Source of the DNA: Terana coerulea
Lineage: Eukaryota > Basidiomycota > Agaricomycetes > Polyporales > Phanerochaetaceae
Length of the DNA stretch: 64,000 nucleotides
Assembly (NCBI GenBank): GCA_024811115.1
Contig: JAKOGH010000812.1
Coordinates: 486,892 to 550,891, forward strand
Reading direction: 5' to 3'
The position numbers were made by a program, and so were the translations under genes. The notes beneath the pieces were generated by a model that saw nothing but the letters and a program-made list of their open reading frames with translations, was not told the DNA's origin and searched no databases. This document shows, piece after piece, positions 23,471-35,870 of this stretch (positions are counted from its first letter, which is position 1; each line of letters opens with the position of its first letter).

Positions 23471-24738
23471 TTAAGTACATGAATTCATACTCCCATCTTC
23501 GTCCTGTATGGTCATATGTATAGATTCGGCAAACCTCACGATTTTAAGCACGTGGCTGGGCAGCTCTGCCTTCAACCGACGCTCGTCGTTGCGCAGAATC
23601 TTCACCCGCTGGCGTTTCGTGACATCCAGATACTGCGCTTCGACCTCCAACCGCTGCAGATTCGGGTGACACGCTGCGTGTGTGAAATTCGCGGCGAGAT
23701 GCGGCAGAAAGGCGTCGAAGAACGCCGATGTCGTGAGCACGAACCGGATGCGGCGCACAGTGGGCGGGAGGTGGGGCAAGACGTTGCTGCCGACAAACGC
23801 CAGGAACTGCGGAAGCGTGGAGGTGCGTCGATTGAATATGGTGGGGCTCAGGCGAGCAGGCGAGCAAGCACGTACCAGGTATTTGTTCACCACGAATTCG
23901 ACGGTGAGCAGCTTGGTGCACAGTGCCAGTGCGGTGAATCGACGCTCTGCGGGGCCACGGTCAGTGGCATGTACCAAGGTGAGTCATAAGAGAAACGTAC
24001 GAAGACATAAAGGATCCCAGCCATCAAAATTTGGGCGCAGCTTGAAGCTGAGATGCTCTATGTCTTCCGCCTTTCTGTGCAGAAAGGAGTCGATCGCACT
24101 GAGATGCTCTCGGTGAAACCCATAAAAGGTGACGGAAGGCGTGCGTATGAGGCTCGCAACGAGATCCAAGGTCTGCTGCTGGAAGGCATGCTCCAGGATC
24201 AGCGTTTTCACTACCAGCGGTTCTCGCCTGCAATACGGGTGGTCGCCGGCCCATTCAGGACTTCGACAAATTTCGTTGTCAATCGTCAAGGTCTCAACCT
24301 CTGCAAACGGCTCCACGAAACTCGGCAGATAATCGCACGAGTAAGTCATAAGGGTCAGGCGGGATAGACGATAACTCGAAGATGTCGGTGCCGGTGAGAT
24401 GCTGCTATAGGTATGGAAGCCTCCACGCCACACTTCCAGAGCGGCCAGTCGCGGCAGAGCCCGCAACAGGTCGGTGTACAGAGACGAGGTGTCGAGCTCC
24501 CCAGTAAGGACAAGCTCGACGACACTCCGGGAGAGTCGACTTCCGGTGTCAAGCCGTGCTTGAAAGGAGCTGAATTGTTCTGAAGGATAGGTCTTTCACG
24601 TGGATCTTCCTGAGCAGGTGCCAGGAACTGCGAGAAAGCCAACGGCGGCATGTCAAGGAGCAGCTGACAAGCGTAGGGGGATTCGGCGGCCAGATGGTCT
24701 ATGATGTGTTCGACGAGCTCCTGGGGCAGTTTGTCCAT
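23471..24738 (-). CDS. F-box-like/LRR protein with two frame breaks
   Basis: The start at 24738 (MDKLPQELVEHIIDHLAAESP) opens an F-box. After a run of five C residues on the coding strand (plus strand 24676-24680) the F-box continues in the next frame as TLVSCSLTCRRWLSRSSWHL. A second shift near 24535-24570 leads to RSVVELVLTGELDTSSLYTD. Both are explained by one extra base. The remaining two-thirds is clean, with introns of GTACGT/CAG type, ending SIHMTIQDEDGSMNSCT at 23471. The inferred role is substrate recognition for an SCF ubiquitin ligase. It is either a recent pseudogene or a gene with sequence errors. Confidence 0.7.
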
Positions 24739-26110
24739 GACCGTGTGTGCTTGTCGATAAGCGGGAGGCCAAACGCTCTTCGCTCGAACACTGGAGCCCG
24801 GCAAGTTTGAACCTACTTAGCTATTTGAGGTTATTACAACACCCTGAGGAAAAGGACTAATATTGCGCGTACGATGTCTTTCCGGCGAGATCCGCTGCCC
24901 TGCTAGGGATGATGAGGACCTTGGAGGGACGAGTTGAAGGGCCGTCGGCTCACCAGTCTGACGTCGTGTTCGACTGCAGTGGTAAACCGGTCAAGCATGA
25001 GCGGAGGCACAGTCTTCTCGGAGATATCCGCTGTAAGCGTGGGAACACAATACCCATTCCGCATCCCGGAAGCTTTGTGGCGTCAAGGCTCCACCTCTTG
25101 TCAGCTCCGTCCACTCTTGCACGACGCTGGGCTCGTGTCGTCGTCATTGCCAAAGGCCGTTTCCAGAGATACGTAGTCCTGCAACTGAAATGCAGCTGGA
25201 AATAGTGATCAAGCAAGGGTTCCGACCACATTGGCATGTGCGCTCCAGTTACATGCCTGGTCACTGAGTGTGACTGCAACTCGAGTACTTTACGACTCCT
25301 ACCGACTCGTAGTTTGGACGCTTTGATATTCACATCTCTCTCACCGGACGCGGTTGACTTTTGGGTGCTTTGGCCAAGCCCTGCAGACCGGAGTGCCGCT
25401 GACAGAAGGCTTAGAATTGGCTAAGAAGGTATGTCGGTGATCTTTACTTCGCGACCATTGCCTGCCTTGACCTGTACTTCGTTGATTCAGGTTGGAACCG
25501 AAGGCTTGAACAACCCCTGGCGAAAGCACTGCTGTGCCACCCATGGCGCCTGGAAACATATCGCCGATTCCGACGATCACGGCCCCAATCTATGCTCGGT
25601 ACTCGGCACCTTGGCTCGTGCATTGCCTTGCGAACCTCCGTTGTTTCATCCCGGTGCTAAGCTTCGACGGTGATTGGCTGTGGGAATCCCGAACGGCTTG
25701 TGCTGTGAATGTGCCGAACTGCTCGTGCGATTGGTCGACCCACATATGCGTGTCACGGTCACGGTCACTGTCACACTCTTCATCAAGGTTTGACGGGAAC
25801 CCGAGGGAACCAGTTGCAAGCGCACACATCTCGATACCGCGGTTCTCTTCATTCCTCAACGACCTCGTCCATCTCTCCGGAGTTGTCCAACACCTTCTGC
25901 GCGATGCGAGACGGCTGAGCAGTGCGAGGAGAACAAGGCGGCGACCCACCAGACTTTGTCACCATCTGTACTTGATATCAAGCCACTGTCAAGCCTGCGA
26001 CGACATTGAATGTCGGCGCTGATGCTCGCCGACGGGACCCTGAGGCTAGGCAGACATCATCCGGTTCCTACGCATGGAAGCGAAACCTTCTCTCTGACAG
26101 GCGCACGCAG
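24739..26110. other. 1.4 kb without assigned gene
   Basis: Short open stretches occur on both strands (for example 24950-25333 and 25341-25580 minus, the latter reading GIGDMFPGAMGGTAVLSPG). The second looks protein-like, but I cannot place it in a family or build an intron chain. The region ends in the promoter of the DUF2235 gene. Confidence 0.35.
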
Positions 26111-26116
26111 CTGCTC

Positions 26117-26125
26117 TTTATAAAG
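26117..26125 (+). promoter_or_regulatory. TATA box of the DUF2235 gene
   Basis: TTTATAAAG lies about 95 bases before the ATG at 26218. Confidence 0.5.
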
Positions 26126-26217
26126 CTTTCACGGGTATGTCAGACGCCTTCAGGCCCCTCCCTGTGCCCCAGCCACACCGTCGCCGCTGTCAAGCCGGTC
26201 TGGACATTACTCACGAC

Positions 26218-28343
26218 ATGACGACTCTTCAAGACAAGACCTCCGCTGCACCCGATCTCCCGCCTATCATTCCCGTCCCAGACAAGACGCGACGCAGGAC
26301 GCTGGTGTTATGTTTCGATGGGACGGGCGACCAGTTCGATGCGGACGTGAGTCTCTGCTTTTGCGTTGGTCTTATCCACCTACTGACCGTGAGAGCGCGT
26401 AGAACTCCAACGTGATTCAATTCTTTACGATGCTGCAGAAGGGCGACCCGTCTCAGCAGATGGTGTATTACCAGGTACGTTACAAGATCTTTCAGGTGCA
26501 AGGCTTGTCTTATCGTTCTCATTCAGTCTGGCATCGGCACGTACACTGTTCCGCAAATTGCCACACCGTTCTGGGCGAAGCTGAACATGAGCGTGGACGC
26601 AGCGATTGCCTGGAACCTTCACGCCCATGTCATGGGTCAGTCCCTTCCATTCCATCGCACGATATGGTAGAGGTCTAACCCGCACTGGGTATATATTGCA
26701 GATGGCTATTCCTTCCTCATGTCCAACTGTACGCCACATGGTCTCCTCGGCTTGTATGCAGTTGCTAACTGCCGTGACAGATCAAGCCGGCGACAAGATC
26801 TGTATCTTCGGGTTCTCACGCGGGGCGTACACGGCTCGGTCTTTGGCCGGAATGGTCCACAAAGTCGGGCTGCTGCCGGCGCACAACAATCAGCAGGTTC
26901 CGTTTGCGTACAAGATGTACACCAAATGCGACGAGACCGGCTGGAAGCAAAGCGTGGCGTTCAAGAAGGCATTCTCGATAAACGTGGACATTGAGTTCGT
27001 GGGTGTTTGGTATGTCCTATCCCCGTTTTGTAAGAGACTATCTCTAACGTGGACTTCAGGGATACCGTGTGCTCCGTCGGACTCATCCCGCGACGGCTGC
27101 CGTTCGTCTCGTCCAACACTGCCATCAAATACTTCCGCCATGCCGTCTCGCTCGACGAGCGCCGCGCCAAGTTCAAGGCCAACCTGTACAACCGCCCTAC
27201 TGAGGGAGGAGTCGAAGCTCGGCGTCCAGCCCGGCGAGATGCCCGCGCCTGTGACAACGCCTGCGAAGGACTTCAACGTCATCACGAAAACGATGGACAG
27301 CTTGTGGACCGCGTCCAAGAAGAGTGTCGGCCTCAGCTCCAATGTGGCGCAGGCGGTGAACGGGAAGAGTCAAAAGAAGGGCAAGGCGAGAAAGCCAAGT
27401 GTGAGCTCGGATTCGTCTGACTCGGACGAAATGGATGAGCGATGGGCGCGGAAGTTCAGTCTTGACTTTGATCATGCGCACGTACCCAAGGAGACCGATG
27501 TCCTCGAGGTGTGGTTCGCGGGATGTCACTGTGGTCAGTATGAGGTTTCTTTCCCCGCTTGCGTGTACTGACTGCGTTTCTTGCTGTAGACGTCGGCGGC
27601 GGATCGGTCCCGAACGACACCCCGCATAACCTTGCGCGCATTCCGTTGCGATGGATGATCCGCCAGTGCTTCCTCGCCAACACGGGCATCCTCTTCCACA
27701 GCTCGCTCTTCCCCAACGTCGGCCTCGATCCTCGTTTGTTCTACCCACTCGTCCTGGATCGCCCGCCCCGCTGGTCCACTCGGACATTGTCTCGCCGGAA
27801 GAATACAAGCTGTCGCAAGTGGCGTCCGCACCGGCCACCCCTGCGCTGGGGTTCCTCCCGGGTACGCCCTCCGCCTCGGCGATGCACAACCGTTCGGACT
27901 CGGACGGCACGCTCCTCGACGTCTCCCTCCCCACCACACCCACCACCTCTTTCCTCCCCATCCACACCAAAACGACGCTTGAGCGCCTCGAGTCGGGCGC
28001 GCCGGGCACGCTCACGGAAGAAGAAGAAGACCTCGCGGACGCGCTGTGCCCGATCTACGACCAGCTGAGCCTCGCGCCGGCGTGGTGGGTGCTCGAGCTC
28101 GTGCCGATGGAGCAGCGCTTCCAGGACCCAGACACGAACGCGTGGGTCCCGCGCACGGTCGTCAACCTGGGCCGCGGGCGCGACGTGCCCGAGCCGCGCC
28201 TCACCGGGGACACGACGCGCTTCCACCGCACGGTGCGCCTCCGCGCGGACGCGGGCGCGCTCGTGCAAAGCGTGGAGGGGCAGCGGTACGCGCCGTATGC
28301 GCCACGGGCGAAGTTCCGGTCGCAGGTGGAGTGGGTCGCGTGA
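26218..28343 (+). CDS. DUF2235 alpha/beta-hydrolase (Tle1-like phospholipase family)
   Basis: Seven exons (26218-26346, 26403-26474, 26527-26635, 26702-26728, 26781-27009, 27060-27533, 27590-28343). [13 protein letters not shown] near residue 35-48, SGIGTY near 68 and the nucleophile elbow [11 protein letters not shown] near residue 122 are hallmarks of DUF2235, with FVGVWDTV carrying the acidic residue and VGGG(S)...L..IPLRWM near the C-terminal histidine region. Bacterial relatives are phospholipase A effectors; the fungal role is unknown. A low-complexity [19 protein letters not shown] linker is inserted in the hydrolase. Two frame breaks occur: one extra base near 27203-27209 (TEEESKLG restored if removed) and one missing near 27761-27770 in a C-rich run. 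Confidence 0.85.
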
Positions 28344-28887
28344 GGCGGGCTAGGTCTTGTTGTGTGCTGTTGCTCGCTGTCGTCTGTGCTCTCGCTGTGT
28401 CTATCTGCTGTATTTGTTTGTGTGTTTTTATCATAGTACCTTATGTGTATCATTAATTGCTACGATATTCATGCCATTTCCTCCGTGTTTTACCCAGGGA
28501 TGGACCCGTCTCGAGAGCTCAGCGGAGACTAAACCGTGCGGGCTGAGCATGCTCGTCGATGGCGCTCAAGAGTTATGCATCATGCACGGAAACTAGAGAT
28601 TGGGTGCTCAATGTCTCAGCGTAATTTATAGCACTCGACCGTTGGAGAAGGGGAACGAAAATCATTGGTTCAATTGCTGCCAAGTTCTAACCTACAAAAT
28701 CACGAACACCGATGTGGAATATGCGAACCTCTAATACTGATGCTACAATGACTCGGGAAAATCCATCTACTATGTGCTACATCTACTACTGGATAAGTGC
28801 TACGGTCTAATAAGATAGGACTAAGTATGCTACCGGGTAAGGAGTCCAAGAGAGGATATTCTACACCAAGAAACTTTGAATCGTGAA
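28344..28887. other. Intergenic region between convergent genes
   Basis: The first 150 bases are T-rich and probably hold the 3' untranslated region of the DUF2235 gene. No gene or repeat is seen in the remainder. Confidence 0.4.
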
Positions 28888-30259
28888 TCATGCGTGTCGT
28901 GAGGAATAGCGCCCGAGGACTGAGCCGTCGGCGACGCTGGCCGCAGGGTGCGGGCTGAAATCTGGCGGGCCGAAGGTTGGAGCACGCTCGAGGCTGTACA
29001 ACCGACGAGGGAAGGGATGTGCGGGGTGGTGGGGGTTGGTAATTGCGGCTGGGGCCATCATTGAGTGCGAAGAGGCGATGGAGCTTGAAGGCGCATTGAA
29101 ATACTGAGCGACGCCGCCGCCGTAAACTTGAGCTGGGCGTACGGAGGGTATGAAACCGAAATTGTTCATATATGTCACAGACATCTGTCAGAAGAATATA
29201 TTAGCCAACAGCGGTCAGTAAATATGCGAAGGAACGCACGTCGGAGAGCTGCCATGGATCTGAACGCTCCGCAACATAGTAACCAGGGACCTGGTTCTCG
29301 TAAGAAGGCTGCGAAAAGGAAGTGACGATGGTGTCCATGGGCGGGGAGCTGTAGGCTTGCGACTGGAACGGCAGAGAAGCGGAACATAGTGCAGAGTCGA
29401 GGGATGAGTAGGATAGGAACGCGGTATCTGAGGAGTGGAGAGGATTGGCGTAGGCGGGAGGTTCTACGGGCATCTGCATCCGTGCCACAGCCTCAGGCGA
29501 AGACTGGGGAAAGACGTAGCCGAAAGTGGGCTGGTAGGTTTTTCCATATTGACGAAGCGACAGGAGGTAGATATGCTGAAGTTGTATGCCTCCTGGCCCG
29601 AAAGAGCCCGAGCCGCCGCGACCTGGCAGTGACATCTGTAGCAAGGTTGGAGATATGGATGGCCAAAAACCGAGAATCCACGTACCTCCTGGATGAACTC
29701 GTACATGACTTGGGCAACCTGTGTGACTACCCGTGCCCGTGTCGTTGGATACTGGGTACCCTTTTTCGTTTTTCGTACGTTCTTGGAACACGTGAACGCT
29801 TTTTCATCGTTTACGGATGGGATCTAGACGTGTGATTAGTATGCAGGATTGTTGAACGTACACAAATAACAGACTCACCTGGATGCGATAGCAAACTTTC
29901 TGGTACTCGCTGGGGAATATTTCGTCTTCGCGGTCGTCCAAACCTGGGATATTCTTGTCTTGCAACGCCTGGGCCATGCTAACGCCTTGCATGTTGTGCG
30001 TCGAAAAGACCCAAGACATTTGCTGGCAAGGCTCGAGCTTGCTTCGGTGGGAGTACTCGATATTGGGTAGTAGCACCAACCCCTCCCGAGGGCTGACCTA
30101 TGCCAAGGTGCGGAGTCAGTAAGTTAATACACGCGCAAAAACACGACGCGTCAGCATACCGTCGGTGGGAACGGCAAGGACATTGCAGTGGGAGGCGAAG
30201 GTGGAAACGGAGGATAGGATGTTCTGCGGGATGTAAGCAACAAAGGTAGTGGATGACAT
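28888..30259 (-). CDS. Unnamed family member A
   Basis: Exons 2-5 (29879-30097, 29686-29823, 29240-29635, 28888-29184) all join in phase 0 and give 349 residues. A first exon from 30259 (MSSTTFVAYIPQ) is likely but its phase is off by one. I recognise no known domain, yet the protein aligns with B (32645-33890) and C (59980-60706): VSPREGLVLLPNIEY, SWVFSTHNMQG, IPGLDDREDEIFPSEYQK, then GPGGIQLQHIYLLSLRQYGKTYQPTF with segments shared by all three. The C-terminal half is S/P/Y-rich and probably disordered. There is no membrane segment or signal peptide. A TATATAAAGG-like box lies 55-68 bases before the start. Same strand as B, 2.4 kb away. Confidence 0.7.
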
Positions 30260-30314
30260 GGTTGTATATATTGTAGTGTGGAAAGACGGGGGTGCGGACT
30301 AGGCAAACGACCTG

Positions 30315-30327
30315 GGATATATAAAGG
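30315..30327 (-). promoter_or_regulatory. TATA-like box of family member A
   Basis: Minus-strand CTTTATATATCCC, 56-68 bases before the ATG at 30259. Confidence 0.45.
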
Positions 30328-32644
30328 TCCGACGCTGCATAGATCCAAATAGACCCATATGGGTCTAACTTCAGGAACGCCGAAACATATAGGACCGTAG
30401 ACGGAAGTTAGCAGAGCGGCGGCGGCGGCTGTGCACGGGCGGCGGCACGGGGCCAAGCTGGGCGTTGTTCCATGCGGCACAAGCCAGTCGCAAGATGGCA
30501 CCTGTCATTCACGCTGTCTGCGGACCAGATGCCTGGTGGGTACCTCCTCAATATGTTCGTGTTTGCGATTTCGGGCAGGAGTCGATCGGAGGTCTAGAAA
30601 TCTGCAGGACCTCATGAATGAGTGAAGTCTATCCATGATGGCGCACAGTCCAAAAATCAGCTTTCTAGAGGCGGAGGAGTTGTACGTGCGCTCGCACCTG
30701 ACACCGTCTACCAGCGTCGTCGTCCTCGTTTGGCGTGACATCTCTCGGAACACCTAACCGTTTGTCCTACCTTTGACAGCACGAAGCACTACAAGATATG
30801 AGTCGCATGCTTGAACCATAGTGTAGATATCATACTTACGTACCGATGAGCCACTCAGCTGCGCTGCCGTTGCTATAGGGCCATGAGTCGGAACACTCCC
30901 TCGTACACGGCGGCGGATTTGGCATCGATAGCCAACTCTAACCTTGACCGTGCCTCAAGCGGACGTTACTGCTTAATCTTCCGGGTCTTTCTGCGCTTCG
31001 CATTAAGACCTGGGGCATACGCGTCATCACCCTTGGCACCGGGCCAACCGCTTAGGAGAACGGCGACGAAGATCCGCGCAAGAATACCAGCGCGGATTTG
31101 ACTTTGAACTATTCCAGGAAGCTCATCTCGGGGGAAAAAATGTGCCTGCATCTATAGCTAGCTCTTCAGTCGGAGAGACTCACCTGGTCGGACGGCAGCC
31201 CACAGAGAATTGGGACTTTACAATACAAATTCAGCGGTCGTAATGAATACGCTCTGCCAGCAACGCCCCGACGTCCAGTGGAACAATGACTCTCAGGCTT
31301 CAGAGATGGGTCCAAGTCATCAGAAAATTTTACTGTACATGTCGATTGAGAATTCAACTAACCTAGCATAGTGTCAAGCCCAATCCAGCGAGAAGTAGAC
31401 ATGGCAACCCAACGGGGAGGCCGCAGGGGCACATCTCTGTGTGAAAACTTATAAGGTTATTGCAATGTGTAAGCCTCCGAGTGCTCCGGCCAAAGCCTGA
31501 CAGATGCGTAGGCAAGTGGCCTAGAAGACGGAAACTGACCGCGACGACTCGCCACAATTGGTACTGTGCAGAACACAGACAATGCTCGCAACGTATGTGG
31601 TAACGGACGAAGCGCTTCAAGCGCAATCGACAGCGTAAGATGAAGAAACGCCTCGGATATCTGGAAGTGCCAAAGAATGACGGTGAATGCATATGTTCGA
31701 TGCGACGGCCCAGAGCCCGCGCACGGGAGCGTCACACGACAATTCTCTGCTTCCGATAGAGTCCTGTGAGTAGTGATTAGCAGTGCGTAAAATGGGACTA
31801 TCGGATATTGGTTTGCTTACCGCAAGTGCGCGCGACACATGGGGATCCACCCCTGTCGCCAATCTGCGCCTCTCTTCGCCAACGTGTGCGGGTTTCTCCC
31901 GGGATTGTGGCTCCTTCCACTTGCCATCGAAGTAACCCTCGGAGCCATGCTTGAGGAGATCCGTAAGGTCTGCCGATAGCTCACTTGAACCATGCTTCCG
32001 CCGTAGCTAGCAAGGCTTCAAATCTTCAGCCACGTCGTACCGAAAGCGTGTTTTCAATACATGATCCCGCGAGGCCCAGGATAATTCGCTATTAAAAGCC
32101 CGAGAAGGGTGTTATTGAGATTCAATGAATTATGTGATGGAAAGTTGGTGTCGAAGAGTCAGACGCCCAGCACGGCGGCATGCAAATGAGACCCCTACCA
32201 CCCCGAGACTAGGATCGAGCGCTGATAAACTTGAACTTCTCCCTCAAGCTTTGAACCTCGTCCACTTGAGCATAGGACAAGTTCTTCATCATCCTTGGCA
32301 TTTTTGGACTTCTGGCGACGCTGTATGCACATGTTTCACAATGCGAATCGGGCGCTACAGCCCAGAACAATTTTATCAGGAATTGATTATGCACAGAGTC
32401 TAGGATAACAAGGGGTCCGACTACTCTAAGTCTACAATTACAAGGATTCTCTTTTCTTAGCATTGTATTGATACAGCAGAGTTGCGTTATTTTCTATGAA
32501 GGTCCTTGGTATTAATGGTGTTCTCTCTAGGAATGGGAATGAAGGGAGCATGGTCCGATCTCTGCCGTCTGTGGAGGATTTGGGAGAGATTACGCTGCGG
32601 TGGGAGGCTAAGAAGAATGAAGTCATAACGAGGCGCGTGGACGC
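30328..32644. other. 2.3 kb between paralogues A and B without assigned gene
   Basis: Open stretches are short on both strands. On the minus strand 31363-31862 contains pieces that could be exons of a decayed gene (splice-like GTAAGC at about 31817), but no family motif can be named. No repeat or TIR was recognised. Confidence 0.35.
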
Positions 32645-33890
32645 TTACGCGCTGATCTCGAAACCTCGTCGACTACCCCCGCCCCAGAACTGCGGATAGC
32701 CGTAGAAGGGAGGATTATTTCCATCATCGAATAAAGCGCCGTTTTGCTGAGTGTACGGCGCGGAGGAAGTCGAGCCAAGCGAGAGCTGGCTGAACTGTCC
32801 GTCGAGATTGGAGAAGTCCTGTTGGGAACCGCCCTGGTCGACGCCCATCATGGCGGTTGACATCGTGGGGTACGAGCTCGCCGGCGAGTAGAAGGCGGGC
32901 ATGGTCTGGGGGCCTGAGCGGGGGTAAGGAGGTGCCGCAGGTATGGGCACCTGGATGTTGCCAACATGAGAGGCCCGTTTGCTCGCAGAACCATCTAAAC
33001 ACTATAAGCATGCAGTTAGGAGTTGATGTGCGTGGCTAACTCACCTCCAGGCACTGCACGGCAACGAGGTCTATGGGACTGTGAGGAGCTAGGTACGGGT
33101 TTGAGGAGTCGCTACTCGCAGCGTACGGCTTCTCCGTTAGAGATGTACCATACCCGCGGCTTCCAGGGTACCATGGGGTGTCGGTGGTCATGCCGCTTTG
33201 CACGAAGCCAGGCGAAGGCAATGGGGCGAAAGGAGCAAATGGCTCCTGGTCGGCTGATTCAACGGTGATGTCTTCCGCCGTGCCTGGCTGTTCCTCGCGT
33301 ATGTAGCCGAGGACGGGTTGGAACGTTTTGCCGCACTGGAAGAGGGAGACGAGGTAGAGATGCTGCAGCTCTATCCCGCTTTCCCAAGGCGGTAAGGGCC
33401 ATCGTTGCCCTTCGTCTTCGACACCTGGAGAGCAGTCAGCTATGAGAAACGTTCAACGTGATTATATTGACGTACCTTCTCGATATACTTTTTCATAGCT
33501 TCCGCCACATGACCAACAACTGCGGCGACTTCGATGGGAACTCTGACTCCGTTTCTGACCTTTTGTATAGTCTTGGTGTGGTAAAGCTTCTCGTGCTCTG
33601 GTAGAATCTGTCCGATGCAATGCTCCGTCAGTATGTCCGGCGTCGCCAACGAGATGGTGACTGACGTGTATGTAGTATCGTGCTTTGTCGTAAGTTGCTG
33701 GGAAAATTTCTTCGTGCTTCTTGTCTAAGCCCGGGGACCCGTGGTTGTGCGCCTCTGACAAGCAGATCCCCTCTACTCCATCTTCCGAAAATTTCCAAAT
33801 TTCTTGTCGGGCAGCATTGAGGGCCTTCTTCGGATGACAATAGTCGACGCTCGGTAGAATCTGCATGAGTTTCCGAGCCATACTGTGCAT
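32645..33890 (-). CDS. Unnamed family member B
   Basis: Four exons (33666-33890, 33476-33607, 33045-33424, 32645-33001) encode about 364 residues. Exon 3 is 380 bases, one short of a whole number of codons. The missing base falls near 33375-33382, where GKAG passes into IELQHLYLVSLFQCGKTFQP in another frame. The last intron uses the acceptor CTTATAG, which keeps frame. Shared with A and C: LPSVDYCH, IWKFSEDGVEGI, SPGLDKKHEEIFPATYDKA, a VRNGVRVPIEVAAVVGHVAE helix, and the GIELQHLYLV motif. The C-terminus is P/S/G-rich and low in complexity. Function unknown; no domain recognised. Confidence 0.7.
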
Positions 33891-34040
33891 GTCAGGGAGT
33901 GGGACTGAGTGAGCTTTTCGCCACGTCCAAAGGACGAGACTTGAAAAAGGATTTAAGACAATGGGGAGGTGTGAGAGATGGTGGGGAATGAAAGTCAGGT
34001 AGCACAGCGATTGAGGGGGTTTTGAGGTAGCGGCACAGGG

Positions 34041-34586
34041 TCAAGCGGTGTCCTGTCGATCAACGCGCTCGTACGTTCGCAGTTTGGTTGCGGGACCAAC
34101 GGGCGGGCTCGCGCCAATTTCGCGAAGTGCACCGCCAAAAAGAACCTGGCTGGAAATGTTGGACTGCCCATCAGATATCTGTAGCGTTCGACGGACGGGT
34201 ACCTTAGTGATTGGACGCGCCTGCCCACCCAATGCCGTACAAGGCACCGAGGTCGATTCCTTCCAGAGGCGTAAGCCCTGAGGCAGTGGCTTGTGGAACG
34301 TGAAACGACGGCCGTAAGCGATAGCCTGGGCTGCGGGCAGTGCAGACAATGACAAAAGCTCCCTCGTTGGCCGTGCACAGCGGAGATATGAATCCACCAG
34401 GTAGTGCCACAGCAATGGACTGCGATGTGAATTAGTGAGCGCAAAGGGAAAGATGCAACGAGTGCCATACCATTCAGAACGTGGCCGCTGTTCCGGCGAG
34501 ACTCGTCGGCAGTCGATGGCAGCTAGGGTTTCTAGGATCTTTCCGTCTTGTATCTGGCCTGTGACAAGTTGGCTGTCATCTGCCAT
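34041..34586 (-). CDS. Hypothetical protein
   Basis: A 181-codon uninterrupted frame from MADDSQLVTGQIQDGKILE. A possible intron (GTATGG donor, CGCAG acceptor, about 34422-34471) would switch it to a shorter protein ending near 34204. Neither version carries a motif I recognise. It lies just outside the transposon-rich block. Its first 40 residues look protein-like, the rest is uncertain. Confidence 0.35.
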   Translation of the reverse strand: MADDSQLVTGQIQDGKILETLAAIDCRRVSPEQRPRSEWYGTRCIFPFALTNSHRSPLLWHYLVDSYLRCARPTRELLSLSALPAAQAIAYGRRFTFHKPLPQGLRLWKESTSVPCTALGGQARPITKVPVRRTLQISDGQSNISSQVLFGGALREIGASPPVGPATKLRTYERVDRQDTA

Positions 34587-34846
34587 TTCAGTGAATTCAA
34601 GGCTTGGGAAAACAAAGAACCCACCTGCAACTCCTCGAACCTAAAACGGCAGCATTGTAGCGATCCATTTGCCGAGGCGGTGGACATTTCGCCGCCACTT
34701 GATGAGTGCAGAGTCCGAGTCGCTTTACTGTACTTTACCGACCGAAGTGAATGGTCACAGGTCACAGAGGGTCGCGGCCGCCGCTTATGCCCAGTCAAAA
34801 GTGCAACTTCTCGGGTACAACGAGAGCGAGCGTAGCACAACGGTCT

Positions 34847-35870
34847 TACATCAGCAAAGTTGCATTGGCGCTGAGCGGTACTGACAGGTACTGATGAAGC
34901 CATCTCAGCGCGCTTCAGTCCCTTCAGTGCCGTCAGCGCCCGCCAGTCTCAGTAGTCGTTTTGAGCGCTCTCAGACGTTTTTGACCCCTCTTGCATCCGA
35001 CTCTTGCAGCAAAGCTTCGGTGAGTAAACCATTATCATTCACATCCAGCATAGATTATGCAACAAGAGGAACTAAGAAAATACAAAATCTAGTAAAAGTC
35101 CGGCTTCAGCAGGGCTCGAACTTCGGTCCCAAACTGTTCGTCTGCAGGCTCCTTCCTCAGCTCGCCCCTTCGAGTTTCCGCTGGGAGGGCGTAAACGCCC
35201 GACGTGAACGTCTCCCAGAACTCTCAGGGACGGCTGGCTCCAAACTTTAGCGCCTGATTATGTCATCCCGGGTGAAGCTCCGGTTCGGCCGTGGTAAGGT
35301 AGACACCTATGACTTTTCTGCTCTATTGCTCTTCGCAATCTGCTTCAAATGGTAGAAATAGCTGTGAATAAAGTCTCTACTCATCTTATGGACATTATTT
35401 GTGAGAAAATAATCATATTGGTCTGGTACAACTGCTCTCGGGCTGCAAAATGTGTTAGTGATGGTGGAAAGCAAAGCTTTCAGTGAGTTACATATAAGTT
35501 CTAGCCACAAAACATGTGCTAACTTTCTGTCCAGTAAGTCCTATAAGTATTGGAAGTAGTTTTGCTGCCAAATGATACAGCAGAGTACACTAACTTTGCA
35601 CAATGCAGCAAACTGCCAAGCCTCTGCGCCCGAGACGCCTGCCCCATTTGGGCTCTCCGAGGGACCGAGAGTGGCCGGATTGATCTGGCGCTAAAGTTTG
35701 GAGCCAGCCTCCCTGAGAGTTCGCGTCAGAGTTCGGCCCAAGCGGGCCGGGAGTCCGTCACGGTTGAGAGCAACTTCGCGGGGAGAGCTGGGAAGGAGAC
35801 TAGTTCGTCAGTGCTCTCAGTGCCCGTCAGCGCTCATCAGTTGTCAGCGCTTGTACGTTTTGCTGATGTA
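34847..35870. mobile_element. TIR element with TCAGCGC-rich subterminal repeats
   Basis: TACATCAGCAAA at 34847-34858 is matched by its reverse complement TTTGCTGATGTA at 35859-35870. Both sides then carry many copies of TCAGCGC and CAGTGC. An inner inverted repeat (35218-35254 against 35696-35722) shares GGCTCCAAACTTTAGCGCC. A direct repeat AACGAGAGCG lies just outside both ends (34819-34828 and 35880-35889). No transposase is encoded. Superfamily not decided. Confidence 0.55.

Noticed and set aside
27741..28268. 175-codon minus-strand open frame
   Set aside because: Shadow of the GC-rich last exon of the DUF2235 gene.
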